A stretch of 64,000 bases of DNA from Kineosporia aurantiaca JCM 3230 (GTDB lineage Bacteria > Actinomycetota > Actinomycetes > Actinomycetales > Kineosporiaceae): the NCBI GenBank assembly GCA_000719025.1, contig JODP01000012.1:310001-374000 (forward strand). The letters are read 5' to 3'. The notes beneath the pieces are model-generated. The model did not search any database, was not told the DNA's origin, and saw only the letters and a program-made list of their open reading frames with translations. The position numbers were made by a program, and so were the translations under genes. Of this stretch, positions 34,700 to 43,115 are shown piece by piece (positions within the stretch are counted from its first letter, which is position 1; each line of letters begins with the position of its first letter).

Positions 34700-35706
34700 C
34701 AACCCGCCGAACCCCCCTCGCCCTGATCGCCGCACTCGCCGTCGCCCTGCTCGCCCTGGCCGGCTGCGGCTCCTCCTCCAGCGGCACCGACGCGGGCAGC
34801 AGCTCGGACGCCGCCGCTGGTCCCTGGACGTACACCGACGACCTCGGAAACACGGTCAAGCTCGACCACCGCCCGACCAAGATCGCCGGACTCACCGACC
34901 CGCTGGTCTCCCTGATGAACTACGGCATCAAACCGGTCGCCGCGTTCGGCTGGTCCACCGTCGACAAGGACCCCCGCTTCGCCGGGTTCGACGTCTCCGG
35001 GATCACCACCCTCGGCGCCACCTACGGCGAGATCGACGAGGAGAAACTCATCACCGCCGCCCCCGACCTGATCGTCACCACGGTCTACCCGACCGACGAG
35101 AAGGGCACCATCGACACCTCGCAGCCCGACTACGGCTTCAACGACAAGGCCCAGCAGGCCAAGATCGCGAAGATCGCCCCGATCATCGCGATCAAGATGG
35201 GCGGCAAGGGCGCCGACGTCATCGCCTCCCAGACCAAACTCGCCCTCGCCCTGGGCGCCTCCCAGAGCACCGTCGACGCAGCCAAGACCAAGTACGACGA
35301 GGCCGCCACCAAGCTCAAGACCGCGGCCGCCGCCAGCAAACTCACCGTCACCGTGATGTACGGCGACGCCGACGGCGCCTACGTGGTCAAGCCCGAGGAC
35401 GAACCCATCACCGAGCTCTACCAGGAACTCGGCGTGAAGTTCTTCGAGCCCACCCCCAAGGGCTACTACTGGGGGATCTACTCCTGGGAGAACGCCGGTC
35501 AGATCGGCGGCGACCTGGTGCTGCTACAGAAGGACGGCTACAGCAAGGAAGAAATGCTGAAGCAGGCCACCCTCGCCCAGACCCCGGCCTTCAAGGCCGA
35601 CCAGATCCAGCCCTTCACCAGCCCCGGCCTCGACTACCTTTCCCAGGCCGACTACATGACCGACCTCGCTGGGTACCTGACCGGCGCGAAGCTGGTCACG
35701 AGCTAG
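34696..35706 (+). CDS. Iron-siderophore substrate-binding lipoprotein
   Basis: 336 residues. The signal peptide ALIAALAVALLALAGC ends in a lipobox, and a Ser-rich spacer follows. The mature part has the two-lobed class III binding-protein layout (TYTDDLGNTVKLDHRPTKIAGL; DLIVTTVYPT). It should capture the ferric siderophore outside the membrane and deliver it to the permease pair. Last gene of the operon; a strong terminator begins five bases after the stop. Confidence 0.92.
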   Translation: MTTRRTPLALIAALAVALLALAGCGSSSSGTDAGSSSDAAAGPWTYTDDLGNTVKLDHRPTKIAGLTDPLVSLMNYGIKPVAAFGWSTVDKDPRFAGFDVSGITTLGATYGEIDEEKLITAAPDLIVTTVYPTDEKGTIDTSQPDYGFNDKAQQAKIAKIAPIIAIKMGGKGADVIASQTKLALALGASQSTVDAAKTKYDEAATKLKTAAAASKLTVTVMYGDADGAYVVKPEDEPITELYQELGVKFFEPTPKGYYWGIYSWENAGQIGGDLVLLQKDGYSKEEMLKQATLAQTPAFKADQIQPFTSPGLDYLSQADYMTDLAGYLTGAKLVTS

Positions 35707-35710
35707 AGCT

Positions 35711-35758
35711 TTTGGACGCTGGTGAGCCCCCTTCGCAGGGACCTCACCAGCGTTCAAA
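35711..35758. terminator. Bidirectional terminator-like hairpin
   Basis: A 16-base stem (35711-35726 with 35743-35758, one G-T pair) including the perfect core ACGCTGGTGAG / CTCACCAGCGT, and a 16-base loop. It lies between the convergent iron operon and epimerase gene and overlaps the epimerase stop codon region. Confidence 0.85.
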
Positions 35759-36806
35759 GCAGGGTTTTGGGAGGTATACAGAAATCTCCGCAGCAAAGCC
35801 TGTTATCAAATCCGGGAAGAGGTTCCCGACCAGCCGTGTAAACCCCTGTAGGTGAGGGATGATAACCCTTCAACCCGATCGACCGGGCCAGTTCACCCCG
35901 CCATTCCCCGGTTTCCAAGGCCTGCTCAGCCACCCGGGCGAACCCGTATTCCGGTACCCAGCCCAGTTCGTCCTGTGCTCGGGAGCTGTCGTAAACCCGG
36001 TCCAGCACCGGGAACATCGACCAGCCGGCCGCGTCGTACCGCTCCATGACCTGCGGAAACAACCTCCGCACCACGGCCGCCGCATCCACCGCCAGCTCCG
36101 GCAGGTCGGCCCGGGTGAACGGGGTCGGCGCACTGATCACATAGCGCCGAAAACCCAGTTCCGGCGCCTTTTCGGCTGCCAGCAGATGCGCCCGGACGAC
36201 GTCCGACAGTTCCACCCGCCGGTACAGGAATTCGTTGACCTTCAGATTCGTGTCAATGAAGGACGCCCGCACGTCGTCCCGATCGTCGGCCTCAGGGAAA
36301 AAGCGCGACGTCCGCAAGACCACCACCGGCAAGCCCTGGTCCCGCGCCGCCAGCTCACACAGGTCCTCCGCGGCGACCTTCGTCGCCCCGTAAATGTTCT
36401 TCACCCGAGGCATCACGTCCTCATTGATCCAGGTGGCAGGCTCCCCTGGCGCCGGCGTCATCGCCCGCCCGAAAGTGCTCGTGCTGCTGGTGAAGACAAC
36501 GCTGCTTACCCCGGCCGCCGCAGCCGCCTCAAGAACATTCAGCGTGCCGGTCACATTGACGTCCACGAACTCCTGACGACTGTGCGAGCCGACATGAGGC
36601 TTGTGCAGGGTGGCGGTGTGCAGCACGTGCTCCACCCCAGCCACCGCCGAACGCACCGTTGCAGCGTCCACAATCGACCCGACGACCGTGGTGAAACCGC
36701 CCGGCAGAACATCCAGCCCGACCACCTCATGACCCTGGCCCACCAGCGTGCGCGCCAGCCCCTCCCCCAAATGCCCCGACGAACCGGTGACCAAGTACCT
36801 ACCCAC
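35754..36806 (-). CDS. NAD-dependent epimerase/dehydratase
   Basis: 350 residues from the GTG at 36806, preceded by GGGGAGGG. The Rossmann motif is TGSSGHLG; the catalytic set is the FTSSTSTFG Ser and YGATK. An extended SDR acting on a nucleotide sugar or similar substrate. The natural end is probably near SPTGVYT; the last 22 residues (after AGREP) run through a TGATAACAGGC repeat, read as DNR, and on into the terminator, suggesting that the original stop was lost when the repeat-bearing DNA was joined. Confidence 0.85.
   Translation of the reverse strand: MGRYLVTGSSGHLGEGLARTLVGQGHEVVGLDVLPGGFTTVVGSIVDAATVRSAVAGVEHVLHTATLHKPHVGSHSRQEFVDVNVTGTLNVLEAAAAAGVSSVVFTSSTSTFGRAMTPAPGEPATWINEDVMPRVKNIYGATKVAAEDLCELAARDQGLPVVVLRTSRFFPEADDRDDVRASFIDTNLKVNEFLYRRVELSDVVRAHLLAAEKAPELGFRRYVISAPTPFTRADLPELAVDAAAVVRRLFPQVMERYDAAGWSMFPVLDRVYDSSRAQDELGWVPEYGFARVAEQALETGEWRGELARSIGLKGYHPSPTGVYTAGREPLPGFDNRLCCGDFCIPPKTLL
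35798..35808 (-). repeat. TGATAACAGGCY repeat, copy 3
   Basis: Within the last codons of the epimerase gene, read as Asp-Asn-Arg. The 16-base context AAAGCCTGTTATCAAA is shared with copy 2. A GATAAC at 35861-35866 makes an inverted partner (GTTATCA ... TGATAAC) about 50 bases away. Confidence 0.85.
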
Positions 36807-37038
36807 GCACCCTCCCCAATCCTCAGCCCGATCCTGCTCTCGCATCAGGCTCCCAGCAATCGGTTTACCTGCTCCCCTGCCCTGATCTGCGATTACCCCA
36901 GAACCGACGCCGCCTCAGCCAACAAATTTCCTGTACTGACGTCGACTACCGAGCACCTCCAGGCCATCTCGGAGTCTCCGATTAGGCCCCCGTCCGTGTC
37001 TGTGCGCAGTTGTCCTTCAATAAGCCTGAAGTGCTATA

Positions 37039-37062
37039 GCCTGTTATCAGGAGATAACAAGC
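37039..37062 (-). repeat. TGATAACAGGCY repeat, copy 4, with inverted partner
   Basis: GCCTGTTATC (37039-37048), spacer AGGA, then GATAACAAGC, whose complement matches the first arm at nine of ten bases. This is the only copy with a full inverted partner, giving two arms about a short spacer, the geometry of a tyrosine-recombinase core site or of a dimeric repressor operator. Confidence 0.8.
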
Positions 37063-37231
37063 GCCATCAATTTCTCAACTCCACCCGAGCCCCTCCTCGC
37101 CGTGAAACGCACTCCGAAGGCGAGGAACTCGGCCTCGTCGTGGTCCTGGCCGATCGTCCTGCGAAGCAGGCCTCTTTCACAGGGCAGCAAGTGGCGTCGA
37201 CCGCAGATCCCTCGTCATTTAGCAGTCAATG

Positions 37232-37242
37232 GCCTGTTATCA
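37232..37242 (-). repeat. TGATAACAGGCY repeat, copy 5
   Basis: GCCTGTTATCA on the plus strand, 193 bases from copy 4 and 30 bases past the stop of the dehydrogenase gene. It shares the 14-base context ATGGCCTGTTATCA with copy 7. Confidence 0.85.
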
Positions 37243-37271
37243 CCCGCCACGGGCAACCCCGCGGACTCCCC

Positions 37272-38168
37272 CTACGACCCGGACACCTGCGCCAGGAAGG
37301 CCCTCGTCTCCCCCACCACCCGCGCCTGGAACTCCGGATCGTGCACCAGCTCCGATCCCCGCATAGGTGCCCCGGTCTCGTCGTAGTACTCTCCCGAGGC
37401 CCCGGACGGGTCGGTCATGACACCGGTGATCATCCGCGCGGCCGCCTTCGGGCTGGTCCAGTACTTGATCATCGGCGCGAGGGGCTGCAGCAGGTACCGA
37501 GCCATCAGCTGCAGCGCCACGTGACTGTCCCGCCCCAGCCCCGTCCCCGGGCTGAATCCCGGTTCGATGGCGCTGATCCGCAACCGCGGCGTCTCCCGCG
37601 CCAGTTCCAGCGCGGCGGCCAGCGCACACTGTTTGGCCGTGGCGTAGGCGTCCAGTCCGGCCATCCTGGAACCCCCGGGCTCCCACTCCCCCCGGGCGCT
37701 GGCCTCAACCGAGATGTACCGGCCACCCCGGAATCCGGCCATGGTCGCGGGTTTGCGCCCCGGATCTTCCACGGCCGAGACGATGAACGCGACGTGGGCG
37801 CCGTCCGGAAGGTGCGGGATCAGGGCCTCGGTCAGCAGGAACGGGCCGAGGTGGTCGGTCGCGAAGGTCAGGTCCCAGCCCAGGCTGTTGCTGGTGGCGC
37901 GGTTCTGCATGATGCCGGCGTTGTTCAGCAGCCCGTCCAAGGGCAGGCCGAGGGCCACGATCTGCTCGACCGCGGCCTGGATGCTCGCGGGCTCGGACAC
38001 GTCGCCGACCACGGTCTCGGCCCGCCCACCCCGGCCTTCGATGGTCCGGCGGACCTCGTCGAGCCGGGCCTGGTTCCGGCCGAGCAGGATCACGGGGGCG
38101 TGCCGGGACAGTTCGAGGGCCGTGCGCAGGCCGAAACCGGAGGTTGGGCCGGTGATGACGTAGGCCAT
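37272..38168 (-). CDS. Short-chain dehydrogenase/reductase
   Basis: 298 residues. Cofactor motif TGPTSGFG, NNAGI, catalytic Ser in FIVSAVED and YATAK. It resembles the protochlorophyllide-reductase-like SDR group (long C-terminal part with WTSPKAAARMITG and SGEYYDETG). Substrate unknown. A TetR operator lies 20-34 bases upstream, and the regulator gene follows upstream on the same strand, so it is probably the repressed target. Confidence 0.87.
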   Translation of the reverse strand: MAYVITGPTSGFGLRTALELSRHAPVILLGRNQARLDEVRRTIEGRGGRAETVVGDVSEPASIQAAVEQIVALGLPLDGLLNNAGIMQNRATSNSLGWDLTFATDHLGPFLLTEALIPHLPDGAHVAFIVSAVEDPGRKPATMAGFRGGRYISVEASARGEWEPGGSRMAGLDAYATAKQCALAAALELARETPRLRISAIEPGFSPGTGLGRDSHVALQLMARYLLQPLAPMIKYWTSPKAAARMITGVMTDPSGASGEYYDETGAPMRGSELVHDPEFQARVVGETRAFLAQVSGS

Positions 38169-38187
38169 GATGGAGCTCCTTTGGAGT

Positions 38188-38202
38188 CTGACTAGTCAGT
38201 CA
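38188..38202. promoter_or_regulatory. TetR operator upstream of the dehydrogenase
   Basis: The 12-base palindrome CTGACTAGTCAG (38188-38199), extended to TGACTAGTCAGTCA, lies just upstream of the dehydrogenase start. The same CTAGTCAGTCA word occurs ahead of the tetR gene at 38830-38840. Confidence 0.8.
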
Positions 38203-38238
38203 TTAATGGGCATGAAGCAGGGCGGGCCGAAGAGAAGT

Positions 38239-38805
38239 TCAGGCGAGCAGGCGCCAGAGCGCGGAGAACCCGGCCGCACTGTGGGCGGGGGCGTGCTCCG
38301 GCTCGCGGATCATGAAATCGATGGTGGTCTCGGCGAGCGCGTTGGACAGGCCGAGGACGAAGCTCAGCGGCTCATCGGCCATCGGGCCCTCGGCGCGGCT
38401 CCATTCCAGGACCGCGGCCAGTCCGGACATCGAACGCCCCGCCGCCGTGTGCGTGGTGGGGGTGACCTCGTCCGAGACTCCGAGCAGGGCCAGGACGCGG
38501 CGCTTGTCCGGGTTGGCGGTGGCCCAGTCGAGCCAGCGCTTCCAGAGGTGCTCCAGCTGGTCGCGGGGCTCGGCGTCGGCCGGCAGGCCTGCGCTCGCGG
38601 CGTGGCCCATCTCGGTCTTGAGCTCCAGGAACAGCTGGTTCAGCAGGTCGGCCTTGGTGCTGAAGTAGGTGAACAGCGAACCGTTGGAGACGCCGGCTTC
38701 CCGGGCGATCGCCGCGGTCGGCGCGCTCAGCCCCTGAGCGGCGATGATCTGCGTGGCAGCGGTCATGATGGCCGCCCGCTTGTCGTCGCTCCGGGGTCTG
38801 GGCAT
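38239..38805 (-). CDS. TetR-family transcriptional regulator
   Basis: 188 residues. The N-terminal helix-turn-helix (residues 12-55: IMTAATQIIAAQGLSAPTAAIAREAGVSNGSLFTYFSTKADLL) is typical; the C-terminal ligand domain is of the TetR_C type with WKRWLDWATANPDKRRVL. Encoded 70 bases upstream of the dehydrogenase on the same strand. Operator copies precede both genes, so autoregulation and repression of the dehydrogenase are likely. Confidence 0.9.
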   Translation of the reverse strand: MPRPRSDDKRAAIMTAATQIIAAQGLSAPTAAIAREAGVSNGSLFTYFSTKADLLNQLFLELKTEMGHAASAGLPADAEPRDQLEHLWKRWLDWATANPDKRRVLALLGVSDEVTPTTHTAAGRSMSGLAAVLEWSRAEGPMADEPLSFVLGLSNALAETTIDFMIREPEHAPAHSAAGFSALWRLLA

Positions 38806-38829
38806 GCTCCGAGTATCGTAGGAGAGCGG

Positions 38830-38840
38830 CTAGTCAGTCA
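38830..38840. promoter_or_regulatory. TetR operator half-site ahead of tetR
   Basis: CTAGTCAGTCA, 25-35 bases upstream of the tetR start. It repeats one arm of the 38188 operator; the other arm is not conserved. It overlaps the stop codon of the sulfatase gene. Confidence 0.65.
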
Positions 38841-40356
38841 ACTCGCGGGCGTAGGTCGACTCGTCCAGCCCACTCATGGTCGGGTCGTAGCTGACCGAGC
38901 CGACCTCGTACATCGACGTCATCCAGTGGTAGAAGTTGTCGCCGCGCTCACGCAGCAGCTCGTACAGCCGGGCCAGAAAGCGGTTCCGGACCTCGCGCAC
39001 CGCCGGATCCAGGTAGGCGTTGTGCAGCTCGTCCGGGTCGGTCTCTAGGTCGTACAGCTCGTTCACCGACTCCGGATTCACCACCAGCTTGTACCGCCGC
39101 GTGCGCAACATCCGCTGGGGGTAAGGGAAGTGATGACCGTGGAACTCGCACACCATCTCCTCCGGCCACTCCTCTCCCCCATCCCCCGCGAGCAGCGGCA
39201 GCAGGCTTCGAGAGTCCACCGCCAGAGCCGGATCCAGCCCGGCCAGGTCGAGGATGGTCGCGGTGCAGTCGAGCAGGCCGACGAACTCGGCGCGCACCTG
39301 CCCCGGCACTCCGCCAGGCACACGAACGATCCCGGCCGTGCGGTAGATGTCCTCGTACATCGCCGGCCCCTTGTCGTGCAGGCGGTGCGCCCCCGTGAAC
39401 TCGCCGTGGTCGGAGGTGAAGAACACCGCCGTCGACTCGTTCAACCCCAGCCGGTCCAAGGCCGCCGTCACCCGGGCGATCTGCTGATCGATCAGTGCGA
39501 CGTAACCCCAGTAGACCGCGATCAGCTTGCGCGTCACCTCGGCCGGCATCGTGTCCACCGTCCAGTGAGCGCTGTAGTTGCGCTGTACCGGCGGCTTTCC
39601 CTCAAAGGTCTCACCGGCGAAGGACGCCGGAAGCTCCACCGAAGCGGGGTCGACGAGGTCGAAGAACTCGTCCGGGAGGATGTACGGCAGGTGTGGGCCG
39701 AAGAAGTTGAGCTGCAGGAAGAACGGCTTGCCCTCCTCGGCTCGTGAGGCTGCGTAGTCCTCCAGCGTCTCGATTGCGCGCGTGGCCAGGTAGTACTCGA
39801 ACGTGGCCTCGACCGGCTGATTCAGCCGCGCTGCGAGCAGGTTTCCCGGCCCCCCGTTAGGCAGGGTGCCGCGGATGTGATCGTGCACGGAGTACCCCGG
39901 AAGGCCGTTCTTCTCCAGGTACGCCACGTAGTCCGGGTGCTCGACGGGGTTGTGCCAGCCCGGCAGGTCCGGTCCGTCGAACCCGTAGGAACCGGCGTTG
40001 CGCTCGTACCCGGTGTGCCACTTGCCGAAGAGCCCGCAGTTGTACCCGGCGTCCCGCAAGGCTTCCGAGAAGGTGAACGTGCCCGGGGCCAGGTCCTCGA
40101 TGTAGCCGACGTTGCGTTCGTGGTTGGCCAGGAGCTTGTGACGGAACGGCGCCTGACCGGTGAGCAGGCTGGCTCGCGACGGGGTACAGATCGCGGTGGG
40201 CGTGTACCAGCTGTCGAACCGGGTTCCGGTGCTGGCCAGCTCGTCCAGCGCCGGGGTAGGCGTGACCTCGTTGCCGTAGCAGCCAAGGGTGTCGGGGCGG
40301 TGCTGGTCGGTCATCAGGAACAGGATGTTGCGGCGGTCCGACGGCCAGGAGCTCAC
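38830..40356 (-). CDS. Sulfatase (formylglycine-dependent)
   Basis: 508 residues from a GTG overlapping the preceding stop by four bases. The N-terminal MTDQHRPDTLGCYGN binds metal; the signature CTPSRASLLTG contains the Cys matured to formylglycine; FGKWHTGY, SDHGEFTGAH and the C-terminal YKLVVNPESVNELYDLETDPDEL complete the type I sulfatase pattern. It cleaves a sulfate ester; the choline-sulfatase-like group is closest by motif. No signal peptide, so cytoplasmic action on an imported substrate is likely. Last gene of the five-gene operon. Confidence 0.9.
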   Translation of the reverse strand: MSSWPSDRRNILFLMTDQHRPDTLGCYGNEVTPTPALDELASTGTRFDSWYTPTAICTPSRASLLTGQAPFRHKLLANHERNVGYIEDLAPGTFTFSEALRDAGYNCGLFGKWHTGYERNAGSYGFDGPDLPGWHNPVEHPDYVAYLEKNGLPGYSVHDHIRGTLPNGGPGNLLAARLNQPVEATFEYYLATRAIETLEDYAASRAEEGKPFFLQLNFFGPHLPYILPDEFFDLVDPASVELPASFAGETFEGKPPVQRNYSAHWTVDTMPAEVTRKLIAVYWGYVALIDQQIARVTAALDRLGLNESTAVFFTSDHGEFTGAHRLHDKGPAMYEDIYRTAGIVRVPGGVPGQVRAEFVGLLDCTATILDLAGLDPALAVDSRSLLPLLAGDGGEEWPEEMVCEFHGHHFPYPQRMLRTRRYKLVVNPESVNELYDLETDPDELHNAYLDPAVREVRNRFLARLYELLRERGDNFYHWMTSMYEVGSVSYDPTMSGLDESTYARELTD

Positions 40357-41357
40357 TTGGCCGCCTTGAACAGGTCACCGGTGTAGTAGTCGGCCGGGTC
40401 CTGCGGGGTCCCCGTCAGCGTGCCCGCCTTCACGAAGTAGTCGTTCATCTGCCCCAGCCACTTGTCGATCGTGCCGTCGGCGGTCTTGGCGTCCAGGTCG
40501 GCCACGGTCAGCACCTGGCTGTTCGCCGCGTCCGCGGCCACGTCCGCCTCCTTGAGCTTCAGGAAGCCCGCGGTGGCCTTGATCGTCTCCTTCGGGTGGT
40601 CCGAGCGGTACTGCATGGCCTCCTTCAGCACGTCCAGGACCTCGCTGACGGTCTGCTCGTGATCCTTCACCACGTCGTTCCCGGCCACGTACGCCGTCGG
40701 GAAGGGCATCACGCTGGAGAAGTCCGAGTCCTTACCCAGCTCGACCAGATCGGGAACCCGGGCCTTGATGCTGTTCAGCAGCGGGTACCAGATCCCGGCG
40801 GCGTCGATCTTCTTGGAGGCGAAGGCGGTGACGATGGTCGCCGGGTCCATCGGGACGATCGAGACGTCCTTCTTGGTCAGGCCCACCGACTCCAGCCCCA
40901 GGGTGAGGATCATGTCGCCGGAGGTGCCGGCCGGGACACCGATCTTCTTGCCCTTCAGATCGGCCAGGCTGGTGATCCCGGCCTGCGCGATCACCCGGTC
41001 CGCGTTACCCAGGGTGTTGAGGGCGACGACCTTGGCCTTGCCCGAGGCCGGCAGCCACATCGCGCCCGGGCCGATGTAACCGAAGTCCAGGTCGCCCGTG
41101 CCGAGCGCCTGGATCTGCAGCGGGCCGTTGGTGAAGACCTTGGTGCTGACGTCCAGGTGGTGCTTCTTCCACAGGCCCTCCTGGTCGGCCACGGCCAGCA
41201 GGCTGGAGCCGTTGAAGTCGCCGATGTAGCCGAAAGTGACCTTGGTGGTACCGCCTTCGGAACCGGAAGCGCTGGAGGAGCCGCCCCCGCAGGCGGCCAG
41301 GAGAGTGACGGCGGACAGAGCCGCGCCGAGAGCGAGCAGGGTTGATCGATGCTTCAT
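40353..41357 (-). CDS. ABC transporter substrate-binding lipoprotein (sulfonate/taurine-like)
   Basis: 334 residues. The signal peptide LGAALSAVTLLAAC ends in a lipobox, followed by a Gly/Ser spacer. The mature protein is of the NMT1/SsuA type (TFGYIGDFNGSSLLAVADQEGLW; DFGYIGPGAMW; GKKIGVPAGTSGDMIL). It likely binds an alkylsulfonate or sulfate ester. Encoded between the ATPase gene (64 bases upstream) and the sulfatase gene, with which it overlaps. Confidence 0.88.
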   Translation of the reverse strand: MKHRSTLLALGAALSAVTLLAACGGGSSSASGSEGGTTKVTFGYIGDFNGSSLLAVADQEGLWKKHHLDVSTKVFTNGPLQIQALGTGDLDFGYIGPGAMWLPASGKAKVVALNTLGNADRVIAQAGITSLADLKGKKIGVPAGTSGDMILTLGLESVGLTKKDVSIVPMDPATIVTAFASKKIDAAGIWYPLLNSIKARVPDLVELGKDSDFSSVMPFPTAYVAGNDVVKDHEQTVSEVLDVLKEAMQYRSDHPKETIKATAGFLKLKEADVAADAANSQVLTVADLDAKTADGTIDKWLGQMNDYFVKAGTLTGTPQDPADYYTGDLFKAAK

Positions 41358-41421
41358 CGGATTTTCCGTTTCTTGACGGGCTGGAATGAGGGATGCTTGT
41401 ACGTGCGGTCTTACGAGGGGG

Positions 41422-42219
41422 TTAGGGCTTCCAGCGGTGGCCGGGTTCCTGGTGGTGCACCGCGCGCCAGACCTGGTTGCGGAGGTCGGTGAACTCCTCC
41501 GAAAGACGCACGGCCTCGGTCCGGGGGTAGGGCAGCCCGACCTCGATGACGTCGTAGATCCGGCCGGGGCCGGCCGCCATCACCACGATCCGGTTGGCCA
41601 GGAACACGGCTTCGTCGACGTCATGGGTGATGAACAGGACCGTGCGTTTCTGCTGGCTCCAGGTCTCCAGGAGTTGCTCCTGCAGGCGCACCCGGGTCAG
41701 CGCGTCGAGGGCGCCGAAGGGCTCGTCCATCAGCAGGATGCTCGGATCCACGGCGTAGGCCCGGGCGATCGCGCACCGCTGCCGCATCCCGCCGGACAGC
41801 GTCTTCGGCATTGCGTCGGCGAACTCGCTCAGCCCGACCAGGTCGATGAAGTGCTGGGCCCGCTCCCGCCGCTCGGCCTTACCCACACCCGCCGTGCGCA
41901 GACCGAACTCGACGTTCTTACGGACCGACAGCCAGGGGAAGAGGGCGTACTGCTGGAAGATCACCCCGCGCTCGGGGCTCGGCCCGGTGACGTGCTTGCC
42001 GTCGACCAGCGCCACCCCGCCCGACGGGGTCTCGAGCCCGGCCAGGATGTTCAGCAACGTCGTCTTACCGCACCCGGAAGGCCCGACGACCGTCACGAAC
42101 TCGTTCTCGGCGAAGTCGATGCTGACGTCGTCCAGCGCGGTGAAGGTCCGGCCGTCCAGGGGGAAGGTCTTGTGGACGTTGGTCAGCGAGATCTTGGACG
42201 CTTGCAGCTGGGCGGTCAT
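41422..42219 (-). CDS. ABC transporter ATP-binding protein (SsuB/TauB type)
   Basis: 265 residues from the ATG at 42219. Walker A GPSGCGKTT, Q-loop FQQYALFPW, signature LSGGMRQRCAIARA, Walker B ILLMDEPFGALD and switch THDVDEA are intact. The four-base overlap with the permease gene shows coupling. A longer open frame running on to 42900 is an antisense-like shadow over the permease gene and is not an extension of this gene. Confidence 0.92.
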   Translation of the reverse strand: MTAQLQASKISLTNVHKTFPLDGRTFTALDDVSIDFAENEFVTVVGPSGCGKTTLLNILAGLETPSGGVALVDGKHVTGPSPERGVIFQQYALFPWLSVRKNVEFGLRTAGVGKAERRERAQHFIDLVGLSEFADAMPKTLSGGMRQRCAIARAYAVDPSILLMDEPFGALDALTRVRLQEQLLETWSQQKRTVLFITHDVDEAVFLANRIVVMAAGPGRIYDVIEVGLPYPRTEAVRLSEEFTDLRNQVWRAVHHQEPGHRWKP

Positions 42220-43115
42220 CGGCGGTCCTGCCAGGAGGTGAGGGCCTTTTCGGCGGCGAGCAGGGCGCGGTCCATCAGCAGACCGAGCACGCCGATGGTG
42301 ATCAGCGCGACGAAGATGGTCGGGAGGTCGTAGTACAGCTGGGCGTTCTGCATCCGGAAGCCCAGGCCCTCCTGAGCGGCGATCAGCTCGGCGGCGACCA
42401 GGGTGGCCCAGGCCGAGCCGAGCCCGATCCGCATCCCGACCAGGATGAACGGCGCGGAGGCGGGCACCACCACCCGGGCGAACAGGGTCGCGTCGCGGGC
42501 GCCGAGCACCCGGGCCGCGTTGATCAGCGTGGGGTCGACGCTGACCACGCCCTGGAACGTGGAGATCACGCAGGCCAGGAACGCGGCCAGGAAGATCACG
42601 AAGATCTTCGGGGTCTCGTCGATTCCCATGAACACCACCGCGAGCGGGATGATCGCCAGCGGCGGGATGGTCCGGAAGAACTGCACGTACGGCTCGAGCA
42701 GGGCCCGGGCCAGGGGGTACCAGCCCATCAGGAAGCCGACGGGGATCGCCAGCAGGGTGCCCAGGGTGAACCCGATCAGCACCCGGCGCAGGCTGGCCAC
42801 CGTGTCGTGGAACAGCGTGCCGTCCTTGGCCAGGTCCACGGCCCGCGCCAGGACCGCTCCGGGCGTGGGCACGTCGTACCCCGCCGCGGAGGCGGCCCAC
42901 CAGCCGGCGATGCCGAGCACGACCGCGAGCACGTTGACCGCGAGCATTCCGCCCCGCCCTAGGGCGCGCTTGCGCCGAGGCGGTTTCGGCGGGGCCACGA
43001 CGTGACCGCCACCCGCACCCCCGGCGGGGGCCGCCGCCACGCCCGGCTGTCTCACGACATCCGACTCCGGGCCGGCTGCGTTCGTCTCGGCCGCTCCAAA
43101 TCCGTTCGGCCTCAT
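42216..43115 (-). CDS. ABC transporter permease (SsuC/TauC type)
   Basis: 299 residues from the ATG at 43115, with AAGGAG eight bases upstream. A 50-residue polar N-terminal extension precedes six membrane helices. The coupling-loop region AARVLGARDATLFARVVVPASAPFIL matches the binding-protein-dependent permease signature (EAA motif). Its start overlaps the stop of the ROK gene by four bases. Confidence 0.9.
   Translation of the reverse strand: MRPNGFGAAETNAAGPESDVVRQPGVAAAPAGGAGGGHVVAPPKPPRRKRALGRGGMLAVNVLAVVLGIAGWWAASAAGYDVPTPGAVLARAVDLAKDGTLFHDTVASLRRVLIGFTLGTLLAIPVGFLMGWYPLARALLEPYVQFFRTIPPLAIIPLAVVFMGIDETPKIFVIFLAAFLACVISTFQGVVSVDPTLINAARVLGARDATLFARVVVPASAPFILVGMRIGLGSAWATLVAAELIAAQEGLGFRMQNAQLYYDLPTIFVALITIGVLGLLMDRALLAAEKALTSWQDRR

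Larger units (their letters stand above)
36807..37271. other. Repeat-bearing non-coding stretch between epimerase and dehydrogenase
   Basis: 465 bases without a convincing gene, noticeably richer in A/T than the flanks from 36880 to 37080. It holds repeat copies 4 and 5 (37039 and 37232) and a perfect inverted repeat at 37042-37059. Short open frames on both strands show no family resemblance. Confidence 0.6.

Noticed and set aside
35859..38195. A 778-residue plus-strand open frame.
   Set aside because: It lies opposite the epimerase and dehydrogenase genes, has no family resemblance and matches antisense composition.
41422..42900. A single fused ATPase-permease protein.
   Set aside because: The extension beyond the ATPase start (42219) is a shadow frame over the permease gene, which is intact in its own frame.
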